A DNA stretch of 64,000 nt from Streptomyces noursei ATCC 11455. GTDB lineage: Bacteria; Actinomycetota; Actinomycetes; Streptomycetales; Streptomycetaceae. The notes beneath the pieces are model-generated. The model worked only from the letters and a program-made list of their open reading frames with translations, had not been told where the DNA came from and made no database searches. The stretch covers positions 8,370,001-8,434,000 of the forward strand of contig NZ_CP011533.1 in NCBI RefSeq assembly GCF_001704275.1, given 5' to 3'. Positions 59,077-64,000 of the stretch are shown here, one piece after another. The translations under genes were made by a program, and so were the position numbers. Each line of letters opens with the position of its first letter. The stretch's first letter is position 1.

Positions 59077-59742
59077 GTGCGTGGTGAAGACCGGGCGGCA
59101 AGGAGTTCTCTCCTCGACGGTGGAGAGGAGTTGCCCGCGGACGACACGGGTGCGCGCTACGACGCGGTGGTGCTGGCCGGAGGGCGAGCCCGGCGTTTGG
59201 GCGGAGCGGACAAGCCGATGGTGTCCGTTGGCGGTATGTCGTTGCTCGATCGGGCACTTCAGGCATGTGACGGGGCGGGGAGGACGATTGTGGTGGGACC
59301 GCACCGGGCCACCGTCCGCCCCGTACATCATGTGCGGGAGAGTCCGGTGCACGGCGGGCCGCTCGCGGCGCTGGCTGCGGGAGTGAGCCGGGTGCGCGCA
59401 CCGTTCGTGGTGGTCCTTGCCGCGGATCTTCCCTTCGTACGGCAGGAGACGGTGGCGGAGTTGCTGCGTCAGGCGGCCGGTTCCGGGGCCGAGGGCGCGG
59501 TCATGCTGGAGACACAGGGGCGGGACAATCCGCTGTTCGCCGCATATCGGACCGCAGCCGTGCGACGTGGTCTTGCGCTGACCCTCGCTCGGCATGGAAC
59601 GTTGACGGGTCTGCCTATCCGGGTACTGACCCGTGGACTTGCCCTGCGGCACGTGCCCGATGTCGGCGGAGTGTCTGTCGACTGCGACACCTGGGAAGTG
59701 GTAGCTCTGGCTCGGGCCATCCTGAAGACGAACGCCGGTTGA
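59077..59742 (+). CDS. mobA: MobA-like molybdenum cofactor guanylyltransferase
   Basis: This protein has about 221 residues from the GTG at 59077 and a nucleotidyltransferase fold. It has the MobA signature LAGGRARRLGGADKPM, then GGPLAALAAG, LAADLPFV with the metal-binding Asp, and DNPLFAAYR. MobA links GMP to molybdopterin to make the bis-MGD cofactor of molybdoenzymes. The start is uncertain: the frame is open from a GTG at 59038, and a TTG at about 59128 also fits the family's usual N terminus. The stop overlaps the next gene's TTG (TTGA). No molybdoenzyme or other moa/moe gene is in the window. Confidence 0.8.
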   Translation: MRGEDRAARSSLLDGGEELPADDTGARYDAVVLAGGRARRLGGADKPMVSVGGMSLLDRALQACDGAGRTIVVGPHRATVRPVHHVRESPVHGGPLAALAAGVSRVRAPFVVVLAADLPFVRQETVAELLRQAAGSGAEGAVMLETQGRDNPLFAAYRTAAVRRGLALTLARHGTLTGLPIRVLTRGLALRHVPDVGGVSVDCDTWEVVALARAILKTNAG

Positions 59743-61112
59743 CCACACTCCGAGGACGAATTCATCCCCCTCCCCACACTGGTTGCGAGGTGGCACGGTT
59801 GGCAACGAGAGAAGAACTGGCCTGTGAAGAGATCATCGGCCGCTATCAGTTCAACGGAGCGGGCACCGGTGCGCTGCCCCGGCTTCTCGAAGCCCTCGGC
59901 GACCCGGGACGCAACCTGCGGGGCATGACCGTCACCGGCACCAACGGGAAGGGATCGACCTGCGCGTTCGCCGTCTCCGCGCTGGCCGCGGCCGGGCTGC
60001 GCGTCGGAAGCATGCCCAGCCCGCACCTGCAGCAGGTCACCGAACGCATCCGCATCAACGGAGTACCCGTCTCTCCGACCGCATGTCACCGCGCCTTCGC
60101 GAAGGTCGACGACACTCTCAGGCGTACGGGCCTTGCGGTCAATGCAGGAGCAGTGCACGCAGCCGCGGCCGCGGTTCAATTCGCCGAATCGGACGTGGAC
60201 TTGGCCGTCATGGAGGCGAACATCGGCGGCCGGCGCACCGCGGTCAACTGCTTCGATCCCGGCGTGAAGGTCATCACCGGAGTGGGACTGGACCACGAGC
60301 ATCTGCTGGGGAACACCCTGGGCGAGATCGGGCGGAACAAGGCAGGCATTGTGCGGGACGGCGACCATGTCGTGCTCGGCGAGTTGCCCGAGGAGGCGGC
60401 CAAGGCCGTGGACGACGTCCTCGGAAACCACACGGAGCTGACCGTCTGGCGCATCCACCAGGAAGTCCGTTACCAGCCACGCCTGGCCCGCGATGGACGC
60501 ACCGTGCTGGACGTGGTCACCCCACATGCCGTCCACCGTGAGCTGCCCTGTCCGCTCCGCGGAGCACACCAGCATCACAATCTGGCTCTCGCAGTCGCCG
60601 GCATCGACTCGCTGGCCGAACGAGGACTGGTCCGAGCCATCTCGGAAGAGGCGCTGCGCGGCGGCCTTGCCGCGACCCGCTGGCCCGGCCGCCTCGAACT
60701 GCTGGCACCTGCCCGCCTCGGCTCCTGGACCGGCCGCCTGCTGCTCGACATCGCCGCCAACCACCAGGGTGCCGTCACCGTGGCCCCGGAAATCCTGCGA
60801 GAATCCCGCGCGGCCGAGCGCACGGCCCTCGTCTTCGGCACCCTCCGCTACAAGAACGTGGCAACCATGCTTGAGCCGCTGCCCGCTGACTGGCCGGTGG
60901 TGCTGACCCGGGTCGGGCACCCCAACGAAGCGGCGCCGGACGAGATGCGCACCGCCCTGGCGGCGCGCCGAGAACTGTACGTACGGCAGGAGACCGTTGA
61001 CGCCGTCCGCCATGCCACCGAACTCGTCGGGGCCGGTGGCCTCGTCGCGGTGCTCGGAACCCCCCTCCTGATCGGCCGGGTCCGTGCACTGTTCCCTCTC
61101 CCGCCCGGCTGA
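59739..61112 (+). CDS. FolC-like Mur ligase (folylpolyglutamate/dihydrofolate synthase family)
   Basis: This protein has up to 457 residues and is an ATP-dependent amide ligase. It has the P-loop TGTNGKGS near residues 66-73, SPHLQQVTERIRING, the GLDHEHLLGNTLGEIGRNKAGI signature that contains the metal and carbamate-region residues, and a C-terminal domain with WPGRLELL and DIAANHQGA. FolC enzymes add glutamate to (dihydro)pteroate or folate. The last motif differs slightly from the canonical DGAHNP, so a related substrate is possible. The TTG at 59739 overlaps the mobA stop; a TTG at 59799 preceded by GAGGTGG is an alternative start. The two genes form a coupled pair. Confidence 0.78.
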   Translation: MTTLRGRIHPPPHTGCEVARLATREELACEEIIGRYQFNGAGTGALPRLLEALGDPGRNLRGMTVTGTNGKGSTCAFAVSALAAAGLRVGSMPSPHLQQVTERIRINGVPVSPTACHRAFAKVDDTLRRTGLAVNAGAVHAAAAAVQFAESDVDLAVMEANIGGRRTAVNCFDPGVKVITGVGLDHEHLLGNTLGEIGRNKAGIVRDGDHVVLGELPEEAAKAVDDVLGNHTELTVWRIHQEVRYQPRLARDGRTVLDVVTPHAVHRELPCPLRGAHQHHNLALAVAGIDSLAERGLVRAISEEALRGGLAATRWPGRLELLAPARLGSWTGRLLLDIAANHQGAVTVAPEILRESRAAERTALVFGTLRYKNVATMLEPLPADWPVVLTRVGHPNEAAPDEMRTALAARRELYVRQETVDAVRHATELVGAGGLVAVLGTPLLIGRVRALFPLPPG

Positions 61113-61177
61113 CCGCTGCCGCCCGAACGTGCGACTTCCCGGCCGCGACGAACAGTCGCGAACGTACCGCCGGGGCC

Positions 61178-61201
61178 GGTGCTGGGGCTTCACCCAACAC
61201 C
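61178..61201. terminator. Hairpin between convergent genes
   Basis: GGTGCTGGG (61178-61186) pairs with CCCAACACC (61193-61201) with one mismatch and a 6-nt loop. It lies between the FolC-like gene and the LLM oxidoreductase gene that faces it. Confidence 0.45.
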
Positions 61202-61209
61202 AGGCAGTT

Positions 61210-62076
61210 CTAGGCACGGGGCAGGCATGCGGCCACGGCACGCCACGCGGTGAGGGGGAAGGCATACGGGGTGTCGGTGACGATCTGGAGGGCGACGTGG
61301 TCCGCGCCCGCCTCCAGATGTGCCAGGACACGCCGCGCGACGACGTCGGCGGACCCCCACACCACCAGGGAGTCGACGAAGCGGTCGCTGCCGCCGTCGG
61401 CGAGGTCGCCCCGGGTGAACCCGTCTTCCAGCCAGGTGCGTACGTAGTTGGTCTTCGTGAGGTAGGGGCTGATCGCCCGCCGCGCCGTGGCACGGGCCGT
61501 GACCGGGTCGGTGTCCAGCACGGACGTCAGCACCGGCGCGAGGAGCGGCCCCGCCCCCAGCGCGGCGCGTACCCGGGCGGTGTGCGACGGCGGTACCAGA
61601 TAGGGCTGCACACCGGCGGCCCGGTCGGCGGCCAGCCGGGTCATCAGGGGCCGGTGCGCGCCCAGGATCCGCGCGGCCTTCGGCAGCGATCCGGCGGAGG
61701 CGTCCAGCGCGTCGAGGTAGGCGGACATCGCCGCGCAGGGGTGCCGGTAGGCCGCGGCGATCTCCGCGTGACTGACGGCCAGGCCCACCAGAGTCCGTTG
61801 CCGATACGGTGCGGGAAGCCTCCGGTAGGCAACGGCGAGCCGACCGGGCGGAACGCTCCAGATGGAGACACAGGAGGGGGCGACGACCATGTGTCGGGTC
61901 GCTGTGAGGAGGTTGAGACTGCTGTGCAGGTCTCCGCTCGGGTTGCCGCCGGGAACGCCGCCCAGCCACAGTGTGCTGTAACCGAGCTCCTCCAGCGCGC
62001 GGGCCGCCACCCGCGCGCGATCGGGATCACCGTGAGTGAACGCCGTACTCCACACCCCGACCGGCGACACATCCAT
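61210..62076 (-). CDS. LLM-class F420-dependent oxidoreductase
   Basis: This 288-residue protein is a luciferase-like (beta/alpha)8 barrel. It has VGVWSTAF at the N terminus, a LEELGYSTLWLGGVPGG segment, LGAHRPLM and a C-terminal EAGADHVALQIV. The pattern matches actinobacterial LLM proteins of the F420-dependent subclass, though the cofactor cannot be proved from sequence and FMN is possible. The ATG at 62076 with GAGGAGGG upstream is preferred over the longer frame to 62154. A decayed AraC-type regulator gene is divergent, possibly its former regulator. The substrate is unknown. Confidence 0.85.
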   Translation of the reverse strand: MDVSPVGVWSTAFTHGDPDRARVAARALEELGYSTLWLGGVPGGNPSGDLHSSLNLLTATRHMVVAPSCVSIWSVPPGRLAVAYRRLPAPYRQRTLVGLAVSHAEIAAAYRHPCAAMSAYLDALDASAGSLPKAARILGAHRPLMTRLAADRAAGVQPYLVPPSHTARVRAALGAGPLLAPVLTSVLDTDPVTARATARRAISPYLTKTNYVRTWLEDGFTRGDLADGGSDRFVDSLVVWGSADVVARRVLAHLEAGADHVALQIVTDTPYAFPLTAWRAVAACLPRA

Positions 62077-62171
62077 ACCGTGCCCTCCTCTGAACTCACA
62101 GATACCTCGCCCCTCAATGTGAGCGACGCTGCGGCCGACGGAGGCACTCTTCACCGATAAATTGACGCCCT

Positions 62172-62505
62172 ATGCCCACGATTCGCCGATCCGCCCCGTC
62201 GCCCTCCCTGCCGCCGTCGACCGCGCTTCGCAGCGCGGCCTGGATCCCGCATGGCTTCCAGTTCGATCCGCACTCCCACGCCGAGGGGCAACTGGTGTAC
62301 GCGGCCGCCGGGGCCCTGGCCACCACGACCGAGCGTGGGACCTGGGTCGCTCCCGCGCACCGCGTGACGTGGACCCCGCCGGGCTTCGAGCATGCGCATC
62401 GCTTCTACGGCACCACCGACGCCCGCCTCGTCACGGTCCCGGTCGACCTGTGTGGCGAACTGGTCGCACCCTGGCCGCACGATTCCCCCGCGGTGCGGAC
62501 GCCAG
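62172..62505 (+). pseudogene. AraC-family regulator remnant (N-terminal cupin part only)
   Basis: About 110 codons encode the ligand-binding cupin half of an AraC-type regulator (HSHAEGQLVYAAAG, TERGTWVAPAHRVTWTPPG). The two helix-turn-helix motifs expected near residues 170-270 are absent. At about 62505 the sequence switches to the 3' part of a 4-hydroxybenzoate hydroxylase gene in another frame. The open frame runs on to 62666 only by chance. It is best read as the 5' scar of a deletion. Confidence 0.75.
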
Positions 62506-62988
62506 TCGCCTTTATCTCCAGTGCCCGCCCGGCGACACTCCCGAGCAGTGGCCGGACGAGCGCATCTGGGGCGAACTGGGAGCCCGCTTCGGCGCCGACG
62601 TGCCCACCGGCCGCATCGTCGACAAGCGGATCGTGCCGCTGCGGTCCGTGGTGTTCAGCCCGATGAGCCACGGTCGCCTCCACCTGCTCGGTGACGCTGC
62701 CCACATCGTCCCCCCGATGAGCGCGAAGGGCATCCACCTCGCCCTCTACGACACCGAGGTGTTCGCCCGCGCGATCATCGCGAAGGTCCAGAAAGGCGAC
62801 CCGAGTCCGCTCGACAACTACTCCGACACCTGCCTGAGCCACCTCTGGAACCACCAGGCATACGCGATCTGGATCACCGACCTGATGCACAACGCCGGCG
62901 ACGCCTCCTACGAGGGAGCTTCCGCAAGGAGATCGCCCGAGCGGAACTGCGGCGCCTGAACGGCTCTCCCGCGGCCAGCTGCCTGTAG
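62506..62988 (+). pseudogene. pobA: 4-hydroxybenzoate 3-monooxygenase remnant (3' part, frameshifted)
   Basis: About 160 codons match the C-terminal 40 per cent of PobA-type flavin hydroxylases: LYLQCPPGDTPEQWPDERIW, LRSVVFSPMSHGRLHLLGD and AAHIVPPMSAKGIHLALYDT (the second FAD motif GD). The N-terminal FAD-binding half is missing, so the protein cannot work. Near 62920 one base appears lost: after DASYEG the family sequence (EFRKEIARAELRRL) continues only in the next frame, to a TAG at 62986-62988. Upstream it is fused to the araC remnant. The intact enzyme would convert 4-hydroxybenzoate to protocatechuate. Confidence 0.8.
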
Positions 62989-63011
62989 GACGAGCTGAGA
63001 GCCGGGCTGCT

Positions 63012-63179
63012 CTAGGGCGCTTCTGATGGATCTCCGTGGAAGAAGGAGCGGCGCCTGGTGCGTGCGATCGCAAGGCGCCGGGATGTCTTCATAGCGGAGC
63101 TATGGGGGCATTTCGGCAACGCCGCGAGCGTGCGTGGCAGGCGCCGCGACGCCGCGGAGATCCATCAGAAGCGCCCTAG
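63012..63179. mobile_element. MITE-like element with terminal inverted repeats
   Basis: A 160-bp element (63016-63175) is bounded by 24-bp inverted repeats (63016-63039 and 63152-63175) that match at 23 of 24 positions and begin GGCGCTTCTGATGGATC. CTAG lies directly outside both ends (63012-63015 and 63176-63179), as expected for a YTAR target duplication of IS5-group elements. It holds no transposase, so it is a non-autonomous derivative or the two fused ends of a decayed insertion sequence. Confidence 0.75.
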
Positions 63180-63181
63180 GT

Positions 63182-63209
63182 CCTGTCCGATGGGGCAGGG
63201 TCGGACAGG
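63182..63209. terminator. Hairpin downstream of the dehalogenase-like gene
   Basis: CCTGTCCGA (63182-63190) pairs with TCGGACAGG (63201-63209) around a 10-nt loop, 65 bp past the stop of the minus-strand gene at 63274 and immediately beside the MITE-like element. Confidence 0.45.
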
Positions 63210-63273
63210 CCCTGGCCGACACCCTTCGCGGTCCGTTGTCCGGGCCCGGGTGACGGACGCTCGTCGAGCGAAC

Positions 63274-64000
63274 TCACGGGAATCGCTTCGCGATCGCCGC
63301 CGTGATCGCATCCGGTGTGTGTTCCTGAATGAAATGCCGCGCGTGTGGCAACTCGACGATCTCGAGATCGCTGAAGGCGGCACGCATCCGCGGGATGGAG
63401 GTGTTCGGACGGAACACCATGTCCCGCATTCCCCACACCAACAGGGTTGGCTTGTTGCCGAGTTGGGCTGGCACGTCCCGTGAGAGCCGATCCAGCAGCG
63501 GGCGCGCGGCACGAATTTCCCCGGGCGTCACGGCGAGTCCGCGACGGGCCTCCGCGGTGGGCTGCACCGCGCGGTAGTGGTCGGCCTCGGCCGCGGTGAG
63601 CTTGCGCCCCAGTTCTGCGAGCAGGACGCGCTCGACGAGGAAGTTCCGTTCGAGTATCCGCCGCTGCATCGGACGGCTGCCCATGATCACGCTGAAAGCC
63701 CGATTGGCCGTCGCTTCGATCGGCCAGAACACGGTGTTGCCCAGCACGATGCCCCTCACCCGGTCCGCGCGCGTGGTGACCGCGCCCAGACCGATGGGTC
63801 CGCCCCAGTCGTGTCCCATCAGAATGAAGTCGTCGAGCCGCAGGTGATCGATCAGCTCGCCGAGGACCGCGGTGTGCTCGGCGATGGTGTAGCCGAATCC
63901 CGCAGGACGTTCGGACAACCCGAACCCCAGGTGGTCGACGGCGACACACCGGTACCGATCGCGCAGGTCCTTCACGATGTGGCGGTAGAGGAAACTCCAC
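63274..64000 (-). CDS. Alpha/beta hydrolase, haloalkane dehalogenase-like (5' end outside window)
   Basis: About 241 residues are visible. The N terminus lies beyond the window edge, because the frame runs through WSFLYRHIV to position 63999 and the oxyanion HGNP region typical of the family should follow upstream. The nucleophile Asp lies in the elbow GHDWGG, and the catalytic His in ELPHARHFIQEH near the C terminus. PTLLVWGMRDMVF provides the acidic-residue region. The Asp nucleophile fits haloalkane dehalogenase or related epoxide-hydrolase-like enzymes rather than Ser esterases. The GTG at 63975 could be mistaken for a start but would remove the first strand. Confidence 0.85.
   Translation of the reverse strand, partial: WSFLYRHIVKDLRDRYRCVAVDHLGFGLSERPAGFGYTIAEHTAVLGELIDHLRLDDFILMGHDWGGPIGLGAVTTRADRVRGIVLGNTVFWPIEATANRAFSVIMGSRPMQRRILERNFLVERVLLAELGRKLTAAEADHYRAVQPTAEARRGLAVTPGEIRAARPLLDRLSRDVPAQLGNKPTLLVWGMRDMVFRPNTSIPRMRAAFSDLEIVELPHARHFIQEHTPDAITAAIAKRFP

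Noticed and set aside
62172..62666. Intact 164-residue AraC-like protein
   Set aside because: Only the cupin half is recognisable; the last 50 codons read pobA sequence in the wrong frame and no DNA-binding motif is present.
63274..63975. Complete hydrolase gene starting at GTG 63975
   Set aside because: The frame continues to the window edge with the family-typical WSFLYRHIV segment, so the true start lies outside.

Overview
The window is a 64 kb stretch of very high G+C actinobacterial DNA, most probably from Streptomyces or a close relative. The signs are near-universal G/C third positions, frequent GTG and TTG starts, long chains of 4-bp stop/start overlaps, very rare TTA codons, and gene families typical of that group. 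No rRNA, tRNA, CRISPR array or replication origin is visible.

Left flank (1-6.3 kb): an OmpR-type response regulator and its histidine kinase, two related multi-membrane-span COG4705-type proteins that each carry an 11-bp-period direct repeat upstream (a plausible response-regulator operator), an SBF/bile-acid-symporter-like transporter and a PAP2 phosphatase.

Polysaccharide locus (6.4-34.2 kb): 21 genes, all on the minus strand and mostly overlapping by 4 bp, read as one unit from a polyprenyl-phosphate sugar transferase at 34.2 kb. It encodes a complete Wzx/Wzy-type export system: initiating transferase, two Wzz-like proteins with degenerate ATPase parts, Wzx-like flippase and O-antigen-ligase/Wzy-like protein. 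It also has three further glycosyltransferases, a pyruvyl transferase and a nucleotide-sugar dehydrogenase. A sugar-nucleotide sub-cluster follows (nucleotidyltransferase, C-methyltransferase, PIG-L deacetylase, SDR, DUF4910 protein, RmlC-like epimerase, class III aminotransferase). A modification/turnover block completes it (AsnB amidotransferase, bi-domain oxidoreductase, heparinase-like lyase, beta-helix lipoprotein). The product is inferred to be an amidated or aminated, possibly pyruvylated cell-surface or secreted glycan. Small dispersed palindromic repeats have inserted in frame into several of these genes.

NRPS locus (35.6-58.1 kb): an MbtH-like protein and two very large synthetases, C-A-T-C-A-T-C-A-T-C-A-T-E and C-A-T-C-A-T-R. 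Six modules, one epimerase and a terminal thioester-reductase domain predict a hexapeptide released as an aldehyde (or alcohol), with Phe as last residue and a repeating two-residue pattern in positions 1-4. The N-terminal condensation domain suggests N-acylation. Both NRPS genes contain one in-frame TTA codon, so bldA control is likely. The first gene carries a tandem two-module duplication with patches of near-identity.

Right flank (58.2-64 kb): a Cys-rich hypothetical protein, a MobA-like/FolC-like pair, an F420-type luciferase-like oxidoreductase, a decayed araC-pobA fusion remnant, a 160-bp MITE-like element with 24-bp terminal inverted repeats and CTAG flanks, and the truncated end of a haloalkane-dehalogenase-like hydrolase. 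This end looks like a degraded, insertion-prone boundary of the biosynthetic region.
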